A stretch of 64,000 bases of DNA from positions 91,722 to 155,721 of the forward strand of contig NZ_SIJH01000012.1 in NCBI RefSeq assembly GCF_004762095.1. The letters run 5' to 3'. Within the stretch, counting starts at the first letter, position 1; each line of letters begins with the position of its first letter. The notes under the pieces were generated by a model. The model searched no databases. It worked only from the letters and a program-made list of their open reading frames with translations, and was not told the DNA's origin. The position numbers were made by a program, and so were the translations under genes. Of the stretch, positions 7,613 to 16,045 are shown one piece after another. This DNA comes from Tabrizicola caldifontis (GTDB taxonomy: Bacteria > Pseudomonadota > Alphaproteobacteria > Rhodobacterales > Rhodobacteraceae).

Positions 7613-9201
7613 AACGCTTTGCCGCCCTCTTCGCCGCGCTCGACGCCACCACGAAGACCGGTGCCAAGATCGCGGCGCTGACCGACTATTTCCGGCATGC
7701 CCCCGAGGCCGACAGGGTCTGGACCGTGGCACTTCTGACCGGGCGGCGCCCGCAGCGCAGCGTGACTGCTACCGAGCTGCGGCTGTGGGCGGCCGAGGCG
7801 GCGGGCATCCCGGACTGGCTGTTCGAAGAAAGCTATGCCGTGGTGGGCGACCTGGCCGAAACCATCGCCCTCTTGCTGCCCCCGCCTGATGCCGCCGCCG
7901 ATCTGAAGCTTGATGAGGCGATCCGTGGCCTGGTCCGGCTGTCCGGCCAGCCACCCGAGGCGCGCAAAGCCGCCGTGCTGGCGGCCTGGGCCGGACTGGG
8001 CGCAACCGAACGCCTCCTTTACAACAAACTTCTGACTGGCGGCTTCCGCATGGGTGTGGCGCAGGGGCTGATGACCCGGGCGCTGGCACAGGCAACCGGG
8101 GTGGAGGAATCCACCCTGGCCCACCGCCTGATGGGTGACTGGGATCCTGCGACCACAAGTTTTGCCACCTTGATCAGTGGGGAAGCCGGTAGCGATGCCA
8201 GGCCCTATCCATTCGCGCTGGCCAGCCAGCTTGAGGGCGGACCCGAAACGCTCGGCCCGCCCGGCGGCTGGCTGGCAGAATGGAAGTGGGACGGCATCCG
8301 GGGCCAGCTGATCGCCCGGCCCTGCGCCTTTGCGCTGTGGTCGCGCGGCGAAGAGCTGATCACCGACCGCTTCCCCGACCTTGCACCGCTCGCCGATTTC
8401 CTGCCCGCCGGCACGGTGATCGATGGCGAGGTGCTCGCCTGGGATGCGGACCGGGGCCGGCCGCTGCCCTTTGCCGCGCTGCAACGGCGGATCGGGCGAA
8501 AGACGGTGCCGAAGGCGCTTCTGGCCGAGGCCCCGGCGCGGCTTCTGGCCTATGACCTGCTGGAGGACCGGGGCGAGGACATCCGCGACCGGCCCTTCAC
8601 TGACCGCCGCGCACGGCTGGAGGCGATCCTGACCGCGCTCCCCCCGGGCCTGCCGCTGGCACCCTCGCCGCTGGTCGCCTTCGCCGACTGGGGGGCGTTG
8701 GCCGCGACCCGGGCCGCGGCCCGCGGCGAAGGCGCGGAGGGCGTGATGCTGAAGCGTGCGACCAGCGCCTACTTCGCCGGACGCAGGCGGGGCGACTGGT
8801 GGAAGTGGAAGCTCGATCCCTTCTCGGTCGATGCGGTTATGCTCTACGCGCAGGCCGGGCACGGGCGGCGCGCGAACCTGTTCACCGATTTCACCTTCGG
8901 CGTGCGAGACGGCAACACCATCGTGCCGTTCACCAAGGCCTATTCCGGCCTGACAGACGCCGAATTCGCGGAAATCACCCGCTGGGTGCAGCAGAACACG
9001 CTGGAACGCTTCGGACCCGTGCGCAAGGTGCCAGCCGAGCTGGTGTTCGAGATCGGCTTCGAGGGGATCCAGCAAAGCCAGCGACACAAGAGCGGGATCG
9101 CCCTTCGCTTTCCACGCATGCTACGCTGGCGCCGTGACAAGGGTGTGGAAGAGATCGACACGCTGGAGTCGTTGCGCGCTCTGCTACGGGCCGCGGGATA
9201 A
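7609..9201 (+). CDS. ATP-dependent DNA ligase
   Basis: This 530-residue ligase has an N-terminal DNA-binding domain (about 1-200), an adenylation domain with the nucleotidyl-lysine at Lys226 in EWKWDGIRGQ, motif III-like VIDGEVLAWD, motif IV-like EGVMLKR, motif V WWKWKLDP and a C-terminal OB domain. It seals nicks using ATP, unlike the NAD-dependent LigA used in replication. The ATG start overlaps the exonuclease stop by four bases. Two-gene exonuclease-ligase operons are common in alphaproteobacteria. The role is probably DNA repair; this is inferred from the family. Confidence 0.93.
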   Translation: MKRFAALFAALDATTKTGAKIAALTDYFRHAPEADRVWTVALLTGRRPQRSVTATELRLWAAEAAGIPDWLFEESYAVVGDLAETIALLLPPPDAAADLKLDEAIRGLVRLSGQPPEARKAAVLAAWAGLGATERLLYNKLLTGGFRMGVAQGLMTRALAQATGVEESTLAHRLMGDWDPATTSFATLISGEAGSDARPYPFALASQLEGGPETLGPPGGWLAEWKWDGIRGQLIARPCAFALWSRGEELITDRFPDLAPLADFLPAGTVIDGEVLAWDADRGRPLPFAALQRRIGRKTVPKALLAEAPARLLAYDLLEDRGEDIRDRPFTDRRARLEAILTALPPGLPLAPSPLVAFADWGALAATRAAARGEGAEGVMLKRATSAYFAGRRRGDWWKWKLDPFSVDAVMLYAQAGHGRRANLFTDFTFGVRDGNTIVPFTKAYSGLTDAEFAEITRWVQQNTLERFGPVRKVPAELVFEIGFEGIQQSQRHKSGIALRFPRMLRWRRDKGVEEIDTLESLRALLRAAG

Positions 9202-9356
9202 GCCCGGCGCAGGTTCGTCGATGACCTCATCACGCCTTGCGCCGCTCTGCCCAGAAGACGAAACGGCAGGCTGAGCTGTTCCCGGCAGAGCCCTCGGGGT
9301 TGCACATCCCGGCCCTAGGCCCCTAGATGAACCGCAATCGTCACCGGAGGTCTGCC

Positions 9357-11183
9357 ATGTCCCTGCCCCTGCCCCTGCCCGTCTTCGATGCCAATACCAG
9401 CGGTGGGGGATTTGGCGATCTGCCGGAATGGGATCTGACCGATCTCTATTCATCCCCCGATGCGCCGGAATTCGCCGCCGACATGGCGGAACTGGAACGG
9501 GCTTGTGCAGCCTTTGCAGCGACTTATGAGGGCAAGCTCGGCCGGCTGGATGCGGCCGGGCTTCTGGCCTGCGTGCGCGAATACGAACGCATCGACGTGA
9601 TCGCCGGGCGGCTGATGTCCTATGCCGGACTGCGCTATTATCAGAACACCATCGACCCCGAACGCGCCCAGTTCATGGGCAATGCGCAGGACCGGGTGAC
9701 CAATGCCACCACGCCGTTGGTCTTCTTCAGCCTCGAGTTCAACCGACTGGACGACGACCACCTGGCCCGCCTTCTGGCGCAAAACGCGGACCTTGCCCGC
9801 TACAAGCCGGTCTTCGACCGGATGCGCGCGATGCGGCCGCACCAGCTGTCGGACGAGCTGGAACGCTTCCTGCACGACGAAAGCGTGGTGGGCGCCAGCG
9901 CCTGGAACAAGCTGTTCGACGAAACCATGGCGGGGCTGATGTTCGCCGTCGAGGGCGAGCCCGAAGAGCTGAACCTGGAAGCCACCCTGAACCTGCTGAC
10001 CGACCCGGCGCGTTCTCGGCGCGAGGCAGCGGCCCATGCGCTGGCCGAGGTGTTCCGGAGGAACATCAAACTCTTTACCCGCATCCACAACACGCTGGCC
10101 AAGGAAAAGGAAATCCACGACCGCTGGCGCAAGATGCCCACGCCGCAACATGCCCGCCACCTGTCGAACCATGTCGAGCCCGAGGTGGTCGAGGCCCTGC
10201 GCAACGCTGTAGTCGCGGCCTATCCGAAGTTGTCGCACCGCTACTACCGGCTGAAGGCGAAATGGCTGGGGCTTGAGAAGCTGCAGGTCTGGGACCGCAA
10301 CGCGCCCCTGCCGATCGAGACCCCGAAGACGGTGGACTGGGCCACCGCGCGCAAGACCGTGACCGAGGCCTATGCAGCCTTCGATCCCCGCATGGCGGAC
10401 TTGGCAAAGCCGTTCTTTGAAAAGGGCTGGATCGACGCAGGCGTAAAGCCCGGCAAGGCACCGGGGGCCTTCGCGCACCCGACCGTCACCACCGTCCATC
10501 CCTATGTGATGCTGAACTATCTGGGCAAGCCGCGCGACGTGATGACCCTGGCGCATGAACTGGGCCACGGCGTGCATCAGGTGCTGGCCGCCGGTCAGGG
10601 CGAGCTTCTGGCCTCGACCCCGCTTACTCTGGCCGAAACGGCATCGGTGTTCGGCGAGATGCTGACCTTCCGGCGGCTTCTGGATCAGGCCAGAACCCCG
10701 GCCGAGAAGAAGACGCTTCTGGCTGGCAAGGTCGAGGACATGATCAACACCGTCGTCCGGCAGATCGCCTTCTATGACTTCGAATGCAAACTTCATGGCG
10801 CGCGAGCGCAGGGCGAACTGACACCGGATGACATCAACGCCCTTTGGATGAGCGTTCAGGCCCAGTCGCTGGGCGACGCCTTCGAATTCATGGACGGATA
10901 CGAGACGTTCTGGTCCTATATCCCCCACTTCGTCCATTCGCCGTTCTACGTCTATGCCTATGCCTTCGGCGACGGGCTGGTGAACGCGCTTTATGCCGCC
11001 TATGCCGGCGGCCTGCCGGATTTCCAGGAGAAATATTTTGCCATGCTGAAGGCAGGCGGGTCGAAGCACCACAAGGAATTGCTGGCGCCCTTCGGACTGG
11101 ACGCCAGCGACCCGACCTTCTGGGACAAGGGCCTGTCGATGATCGCGGGGTTCATCGACGAACTCGAGGCGATGGAGGCCTAG
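9357..11183 (+). CDS. pepF: Oligoendopeptidase F, M3 family
   Basis: This 608-residue zinc metallopeptidase of the M3/PepF family degrades short peptides in the cytoplasm. The zinc motif HELGH is at residues 400-404 and the downstream Glu ligand lies in the LAETASVFGEM segment. A helical N-terminal oligopeptidase F domain precedes it. I chose the ATG at 9357 because GGAGG stands six bases before it; an in-frame ATG 30 bases upstream lacks this. The stop overlaps the convergent host-attachment gene by four bases. Confidence 0.93.
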   Translation: MSLPLPLPVFDANTSGGGFGDLPEWDLTDLYSSPDAPEFAADMAELERACAAFAATYEGKLGRLDAAGLLACVREYERIDVIAGRLMSYAGLRYYQNTIDPERAQFMGNAQDRVTNATTPLVFFSLEFNRLDDDHLARLLAQNADLARYKPVFDRMRAMRPHQLSDELERFLHDESVVGASAWNKLFDETMAGLMFAVEGEPEELNLEATLNLLTDPARSRREAAAHALAEVFRRNIKLFTRIHNTLAKEKEIHDRWRKMPTPQHARHLSNHVEPEVVEALRNAVVAAYPKLSHRYYRLKAKWLGLEKLQVWDRNAPLPIETPKTVDWATARKTVTEAYAAFDPRMADLAKPFFEKGWIDAGVKPGKAPGAFAHPTVTTVHPYVMLNYLGKPRDVMTLAHELGHGVHQVLAAGQGELLASTPLTLAETASVFGEMLTFRRLLDQARTPAEKKTLLAGKVEDMINTVVRQIAFYDFECKLHGARAQGELTPDDINALWMSVQAQSLGDAFEFMDGYETFWSYIPHFVHSPFYVYAYAFGDGLVNALYAAYAGGLPDFQEKYFAMLKAGGSKHHKELLAPFGLDASDPTFWDKGLSMIAGFIDELEAMEA

Positions 11184-11614
11184 ACCCCCGGCAGATCGGC
11201 AAGATGGCCGGGCAGATCATGCACCGGCGTCTTGACCAGATCCTTCGGCAGCTCGGACACGACCTTGCCGGCCAAGGCCTTGGGCATCAGGTCGCGCAAG
11301 ACACCCAGCATCTTCGGGCCGGCGACCAGGACGATGCCGTCGTCATTGCCGTTGGCCCATTCGGCTTCAAGCGCGCTGATGGCATGACGGGCGAAGCGGC
11401 GGCGTTCTTCCTCCTCGTTCGCGCCGCGCTCCTTTGTGCCGAACGACACGCCGGTGGCATGGCTGCGATACGGTTCCGAGCCGAAGGGGTTCTCGACATC
11501 GGGAAATTCATCGGCGCGGCGATGGGCAAGTTCGGTGAAAGCCCCACGACTGCCCCGCAGAAGGCGGAAATCCTGATCCGCGGCCAGAAGATACAGGGTC
11601 TGTCGGGCTTTCAT
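11180..11614 (-). CDS. Host attachment family protein (baeRF12-like)
   Basis: This 144-residue protein belongs to the family annotated as required for attachment to host cells (PF10116), a bacterial relative of the archaeo-eukaryotic release factor eRF1 fold (baeRF). It shows the LYLLAADQDFRLLRG opening, a polar linker with FGTKERGANEEEERRR, and a C-terminal VLVAGPKMLGVLRDLMP segment. No signal peptide is present, so a cytoplasmic, perhaps ribosome-linked, role fits the fold better than the historic name. A near-consensus FNR-type box lies about 80 bp upstream. It overlaps the end of pepF by four bases on the other strand. Confidence 0.83.
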   Translation of the reverse strand: MKARQTLYLLAADQDFRLLRGSRGAFTELAHRRADEFPDVENPFGSEPYRSHATGVSFGTKERGANEEEERRRFARHAISALEAEWANGNDDGIVLVAGPKMLGVLRDLMPKALAGKVVSELPKDLVKTPVHDLPGHLADLPGV

Positions 11615-11692
11615 GCTTTCCTCCTGCTAGAAGACGGGGCGGTTCGCGGCCCCTGACCATTGTTACCTTGCCCGGCCGACAGGGCAACCGCG

Positions 11693-11706
11693 CTGATGCA
11701 GATCAA
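11693..11706 (-). promoter_or_regulatory. Candidate FNR/FnrL box
   Basis: On the minus strand the site reads TTGAT-CTGC-ATCAG, one mismatch from the FNR consensus TTGAT-N4-ATCAA. It is placed about 80 bp upstream of the host-attachment gene start and just beyond the end of the B12-domain gene. It is a sequence match only. Confidence 0.4.
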
Positions 11707-11728
11707 ACCATTCCGGCCCGAAGGCCTG

Positions 11729-12568
11729 TCACCGGAAAAGCCCGTTCAGATAGTCCAGATGCCCGGCCAGCAGCGCCGCCCCTTCTTCGATGTCCCTGGC
11801 CCCGGCATCTGCGTCAACCGCGTTTGCGACTTCGGGATCATCGGCAACGATCGTGCCGCCCAGAATGATCCAGACCTGCGGGCAGCGCATCCTCAGCGCC
11901 ACGATCAGCCGCGCGGCGGGCAGGATCCTGCTTTGCATCGACACCGAAAGTCCCACCATGCTGGGCTTGAGAGAGGCGATCTCTTCCACCAGTTCTTCGT
12001 GTTCCAGCCCCACGCGCAGGGCGATATCCCACCCCTTTCGTCGCAGGGTATCGGCGGCAATCATCACCCCCAAGCCATGCACTTCGCCCGGAACCGTGGC
12101 AAACACGGCCTCGGCCCCGCGCGGGGCACGAAGGCTTTCGGAAATGAAGACAGCACGCAACTCGCGCAGGATCGAATAGACCCGCCCTGCTGCTATGATC
12201 ACCTGGGCTGCCGTTGCCTCGTCTCTTTCCCAACGGTCGCCAAACTGGCACACGGCCCCGGCGATATAAAGGTGATACAGTGTATCGGTCGGCATCCCCC
12301 CAAGCCGGGCCTGATGCACCAGATCTGCTGCCGCCGTCTCGTCGCGGGACAACAGGGCGTCGCACAGCAGGTCGATCTCCGAACGAAGCGACAGGTTCGT
12401 CCGCCGCTCGATGTGCGTGCCGGCGCGCGAGACCCGCAGAATCACCTCGCGCGCCAGAATGCGCAGCGCCGCCACCGGCAACTGTTGTCCGCGACGTTCC
12501 AGATAGTCCCTTGCGCGCAGGATCGGCGGAGCCAACGGACCGGGAAATACTGCGTGATCTTCGGACAT
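11729..12568 (-). CDS. Cobalamin-binding-domain (or SCHIC-like) sensor protein
   Basis: This 279-residue protein has a helical region (about 60-145) and a C-terminal Rossmann-like B12-binding domain. The cobalamin motif is recognisable as EVHGLG with His164, a GLSVSMQS segment near 207-213 and ILGGTI near 236-240. It has no MerR helix-turn-helix. The layout resembles AerR/PpaA and the SCHIC (sensor containing heme instead of cobalamin) proteins of purple bacteria, which modulate redox- or light-dependent transcription. I cannot tell whether cobalamin or heme is bound. The start at 12568 is preceded by GGAAAG; upstream in-frame sequence is atypical. No photosynthesis genes are nearby. Confidence 0.82.
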   Translation of the reverse strand: MSEDHAVFPGPLAPPILRARDYLERRGQQLPVAALRILAREVILRVSRAGTHIERRTNLSLRSEIDLLCDALLSRDETAAADLVHQARLGGMPTDTLYHLYIAGAVCQFGDRWERDEATAAQVIIAAGRVYSILRELRAVFISESLRAPRGAEAVFATVPGEVHGLGVMIAADTLRRKGWDIALRVGLEHEELVEEIASLKPSMVGLSVSMQSRILPAARLIVALRMRCPQVWIILGGTIVADDPEVANAVDADAGARDIEEGAALLAGHLDYLNGLFR

Positions 12569-12781
12569 TGGCAGACTTTCCGGCAGAAGAGACCATGGCG
12601 AACGAAGCGCGGCAACGGCCACCAGCAAAGGACGACTGGCGAAACACCGGGACAAGTCGCCCGAGACGAGGCAGCGCCAAACTTCCGTCCGACCATATCA
12701 CAGCAGCGTGAAAGTCGAGCAGTTTTCGCAAAACCGGGTCGAAAAGGTTTACACCTTGCCTGCGGCCCGACGGCGGCAGGT

Positions 12782-13765
12782 TCAGATATCCACGGCCACG
12801 TCGTAGACCCGATCCATCATCGCCTGGGTGCCGCGCACGAATTCCAGCGGGCAGGGATAGGCGGCACCTTCGCGCACCGTCCGACAGAAGGCCTCGACCT
12901 GCAGCTTGTAGTGGTTTGCCGTCGGAAAGCGTTCGACGATCACCCGGTTCCCGTTCTGATGCAGCTCTATCTCGGCCAGATCGTTGACATTGGCGTTGAA
13001 GGGGCCGCCTTCCAACCTGATCATCCCCTTCGTTCCCTGGAAGGTTGCGACCTGACGGTTGTACATGCGCATCGACGTCATCGAGCCATAGGTGAAACGA
13101 CCCCGCGGCCCCTCCATCACCGCCGCCACCTGGGCAAACACGTCCACCCCGTTCTCGCGTCGGACCCGGGCCGACAGGTCCACGGGTTCCGCCCCGGTCA
13201 CGAACCGGGTGCAGCCGAAGGTATAGACACCGATGTCGCGCAGGCTGCCGCCACCGGTTTCGGGACGGTTGCGAATGTTGCCGGCCTCGGTCAGGTTGAA
13301 GCTGAAGGCCACATCGGCATGAACCAGTTCGCCGATCTCGCCGGCCTCGAACAATTCCTTTGCGCGCTGCCACTGTGGATGGTGGACGATCATGTAGGCC
13401 TCGGCCGCCAGAAGTCCGGTCCGGTCGCGCGCGGCGATGATCTGGTCGATCTCGCGCGCCTTCAGCGCGATTGGCTTTTCCGTAAGCACATGCTTGCCGG
13501 CGGCCAGGGTCTTCAACGTCCATTCCACATGCATGTGGTTCGGCAGCGGAATGTAGACCGCGTCGATGGACGGATCGGCCAGTAGCGCCTCGTAGCTGTC
13601 ATGCACGGCAAGGGTCGGGCAGAACGCGCGGAAGCCTTCGGCCTTGGCCGGGTCCGATGTGGCAAGCGCGGCAAGCTCTGCGCCCTCGGCGGCATGAATC
13701 GCCGGCGCCATGTGTTCCCGCGCAAAGCGGGCCGCACCCAGAACACCCCATCTGACCGGTTGCAT
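12782..13765 (-). CDS. Gfo/Idh/MocA-family oxidoreductase
   Basis: This 327-residue NAD(P)-dependent sugar or polyol dehydrogenase has the Rossmann fingerprint GVLGAARFA near residue 7 and the family's catalytic EKPIAL segment with the conserved Lys near residue 90. The C-terminal domain is the usual Gfo/Idh/MocA beta-sheet. Its start is the ATG at 13765, with GGAGGG seven bases upstream. It is 48 bp downstream of pmtA on the same strand and could be cotranscribed, but its substrate is not evident and a link with phospholipid synthesis is not implied. Confidence 0.88.
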   Translation of the reverse strand: MQPVRWGVLGAARFAREHMAPAIHAAEGAELAALATSDPAKAEGFRAFCPTLAVHDSYEALLADPSIDAVYIPLPNHMHVEWTLKTLAAGKHVLTEKPIALKAREIDQIIAARDRTGLLAAEAYMIVHHPQWQRAKELFEAGEIGELVHADVAFSFNLTEAGNIRNRPETGGGSLRDIGVYTFGCTRFVTGAEPVDLSARVRRENGVDVFAQVAAVMEGPRGRFTYGSMTSMRMYNRQVATFQGTKGMIRLEGGPFNANVNDLAEIELHQNGNRVIVERFPTANHYKLQVEAFCRTVREGAAYPCPLEFVRGTQAMMDRVYDVAVDI

Positions 13766-13813
13766 GACCTGACCCTCCGCTGACATGTCAGAGGCAATAG
13801 GTCAGATTCGGCG

Positions 13814-14434
13814 TCATGCTGCAAGCCGTCGAAAGCGCAGGAAGGTCATCAGGCCGAAGGGGCGGACCTGGCGCTGTTCCTCCAGCTTCAGTCCGGGGTG
13901 GCCGAGAACCCGGTCGATGGGAAAGTCGGAATGCCAGCCCAGAAGGTTCGCAAGCGGCGCTGCCAGCCGTTCGGCAAGGCGCCAGCCCTCGGCCCGGCCC
14001 GCGAAATGGTTCGCAATCAGGACCGAGCCGCCTGGCCGGCAAAGACGCACCATCTCGTCCAGCACGCGCTCGGGCTCGGGCACGACAGACATGATGTGCA
14101 TCGCGGCGACATGGTCGAAAGACGCCTCCGGCAGGTCTATGGCTCGGGCGTCCATCTGGTAAAGCCCAGCAACATTGCGCAGGCCCAGCGTCCGCGCGCG
14201 CCGCTCGGCCGCGCGCAGCATTTCGGACGACAAGTCGATGCCTGTGACCTGCACCTTAGGGCTGTAATAGGACAGGGCGAGGCCGGTGCCGATGCCGACC
14301 TCGAGCACCGCGCCGCCTTGCGCATTCACATGCTGCGCGGCCAGCAGGCGCCCGCCTTGGGTGATTCGTCCGAAAGCCAGGTCATAGACCGGTGCCCAGC
14401 GACGGTAGGTCCTCTGGATGGCCTCTACCTGCAT
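13814..14434 (-). CDS. pmtA: Phosphatidylethanolamine N-methyltransferase
   Basis: This 206-residue SAM-dependent methyltransferase has motif I as LEVGIGTGLAL and an acidic motif II GIDLSSEM. Its length and N-terminus (IQRTYRRWAPVYD, then FGRITQGGR) resemble the short PmtA of Rhodobacter sphaeroides, which methylates PE three times to phosphatidylcholine. AAGGGGAAC precedes the start. The gene follows psd and pssA on the same strand, which supplies the PE substrate and strengthens the call. A related ubiquinone or generic methyltransferase is the main alternative. Confidence 0.85.
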   Translation of the reverse strand: MQVEAIQRTYRRWAPVYDLAFGRITQGGRLLAAQHVNAQGGAVLEVGIGTGLALSYYSPKVQVTGIDLSSEMLRAAERRARTLGLRNVAGLYQMDARAIDLPEASFDHVAAMHIMSVVPEPERVLDEMVRLCRPGGSVLIANHFAGRAEGWRLAERLAAPLANLLGWHSDFPIDRVLGHPGLKLEEQRQVRPFGLMTFLRFRRLAA

Positions 14435-14508
14435 GCGTAGGTTCCCCTTGGACGTTCAACCCAAGAATGCGCAGCCCGGCAGGTTATGCAAGAGGAAACG
14501 GCCCCTCG

Positions 14509-15264
14509 TCAGGCAGGGGGCGCCTTCGGCACGCGCAATCCTCGCAGGAAAAGATAAAGGATCCCCGAAAGATATACCAATGTCATTGCCGTCAGTGTGA
14601 CCCAGGGATAGGTCAGCACCGCCGCGACCAGCACCACGGCCCCGACCAGGGCATAGCGGGCATAATCCGCAGCGATCGTGATGCGCTTCAGCGAGGGTGT
14701 GCGCACACGGCTGATCATCAGGGCACCGACGGTCATCATCCAGATCGCCGTCATCGCCGGCGGCAACTGAAGCGCGCCTTCGGTCGCGCGGGTCAGGTAA
14801 ATCGGCAGAAGCACCAGCATGGCCCCGGCGGGCGAGGGCACACCGATGAAGCTGGTTTTCTCGGCGGCCTCGCCTGCCGCACGGCTGCCGACGTTGAAGC
14901 GGGCAAGCCGCAGCATGCAGCAGACGGCATAGACCAGGACCGCGATCCAGCCGAAGCTGCTTTCCGGGCGCAGTCCCCACAAATACAGGACCAGCGCCGG
15001 GGCGACCCCGAAATTCACCAGATCACACAACGAATCCAGCTCGGCCCCGATTGCGCTTTCCGATTTCAGCATTCGCGCAAGCCGGCCATCCAGACCATCC
15101 AGCGCCGCAGCCACCCCGATCAGCAGCACCGCCATCGACACATTGCCGCCGATCGCATAACGGATCGCCGTCAGCCCGGCGCACAACGCGAGGATCGAGA
15201 CGAAATTCGGCAGCAGCTTCAGCAGAAGCATGTTGCGCGGCGCTTCGCGGGGCTGGCTGGCCAT
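14509..15264 (-). CDS. pssA: CDP-diacylglycerol-serine O-phosphatidyltransferase
   Basis: This 251-residue integral membrane enzyme makes phosphatidylserine from CDP-diacylglycerol and serine. The CDP-alcohol phosphatidyltransferase motif DG-x2-AR-x8-G-x3-D-x3-D is complete at residues 59-81. Several hydrophobic segments follow. It starts three bases after the psd stop codon, so the two are cotranscribed. This is the type II, membrane-bound PssA common in alphaproteobacteria. Confidence 0.93.
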   Translation of the reverse strand: MASQPREAPRNMLLLKLLPNFVSILALCAGLTAIRYAIGGNVSMAVLLIGVAAALDGLDGRLARMLKSESAIGAELDSLCDLVNFGVAPALVLYLWGLRPESSFGWIAVLVYAVCCMLRLARFNVGSRAAGEAAEKTSFIGVPSPAGAMLVLLPIYLTRATEGALQLPPAMTAIWMMTVGALMISRVRTPSLKRITIAADYARYALVGAVVLVAAVLTYPWVTLTAMTLVYLSGILYLFLRGLRVPKAPPA

Positions 15265-15267
15265 GGC

Positions 15268-15960
15268 CTATTCGATCCGAGCGGCGCGGGCGGGGACATC
15301 CTGCCCAATGAAGGCGATCACCGTTTCGCCTGCTACCATGGTCTGGCCCAGCGCCACCTGCGGGGTCACCCCTTCGGGCAGATAGACATCCAGCCGGCTG
15401 CCGAAGCGGATCAGACCGAAACGCTCTCCCGTGCGCAGCATCTCGCCCGGCTGGACCCAGCAGAGGATGCGCCGCGCAACAAGGCCGGCGATCTGCACCA
15501 CCGCAATCCTGCGGCCATCGGCCATCTCGATCGCCAGCGCGTTGCGTTCATTTTCCTCCGAGGCCTTGTCAAGCGAGGCGTTGAAGAATTTGCCCGGCCG
15601 GTAGGCGACGGCCGTGACCTTGCCGGCGATGGGCGCGCGGTTCACATGGCAGTTGAATACCGACATGAATACCGAAATGCGCACAAGCGGTTCCGGCCCC
15701 ATGCCCAGCTCCGCCGGCGGCACGGCGCGTTCGATCAGGCTGACCACCCCATCGGCAGGGCTGACCAGCAGACCGGCGTTCTCTGGAACCGCGCGGCGTG
15801 GGTCGCGGAAGAAGTAATAGCACCAGACGGTCAATCCGACCCCCAGCCAGCCCAGGGGTTCCCAGATTAGGAACAGCACCAAGGTCGCTGCCGCGAATGC
15901 GGGGACGAATTTCCACCCCTCGGGGTGCATCGGCTTGAGGAAGGTATCGGTCATCTTCAT
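15268..15960 (-). CDS. psd: Phosphatidylserine decarboxylase proenzyme
   Basis: This is a short-form (about 230 residues) phosphatidylserine decarboxylase. It has an N-terminal hydrophobic anchor, then [17 protein letters not shown] and [13 protein letters not shown], and the self-cleavage site FGS in [13 protein letters not shown], where the Ser becomes the pyruvoyl group. I use ATG 15960 (ATG 15954 is two codons later); the longer frame to 16041 runs through the rpoH terminator hairpin and is unlikely. It is the first gene of psd-pssA-pmtA. Confidence 0.9.
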   Translation of the reverse strand: MKMTDTFLKPMHPEGWKFVPAFAAATLVLFLIWEPLGWLGVGLTVWCYYFFRDPRRAVPENAGLLVSPADGVVSLIERAVPPAELGMGPEPLVRISVFMSVFNCHVNRAPIAGKVTAVAYRPGKFFNASLDKASEENERNALAIEMADGRRIAVVQIAGLVARRILCWVQPGEMLRTGERFGLIRFGSRLDVYLPEGVTPQVALGQTMVAGETVIAFIGQDVPARAARIE

Positions 15961-15999
15961 GCCGCGCGGTCTAGCGTCCTGCGGCGCGCAGGGCAAACG

Positions 16000-16031
16000 A
16001 AAAGGCCGTGACCCGCGGCCACGGCCCTTTC
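16000..16031 (-). terminator. Rho-independent terminator after rpoH
   Basis: Inverted sequences AAAGGCCGTG (16001-16010) and CACGGCCCTTT (16020-16030) form a stem with one bulged base and a 9-nt loop, followed on the minus strand by TTTTCG. It lies 15 bp downstream of the rpoH stop. Confidence 0.65.
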
Positions 16032-16045
16032 CGTTCGGCACGGCC

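Noticed and set aside
11668..11687. TTGCCC/GGGCAA hairpin downstream of the B12-domain gene
   Set aside because: A 6-bp stem without a clear T-run. It could end the gene but is too weak to list.
12722..12734. GTTTT-CGC-AAAAC palindrome upstream of the B12-domain gene
   Set aside because: Short and not of the TGT-N12-ACA form expected for PpsR/CrtJ. No regulator can be tied to it.
11660..13585. 641-codon open frame on the plus strand
   Set aside because: It is antisense to the B12-domain and Gfo/Idh/MocA genes and spans their intergenic gap, with no recognisable motif.
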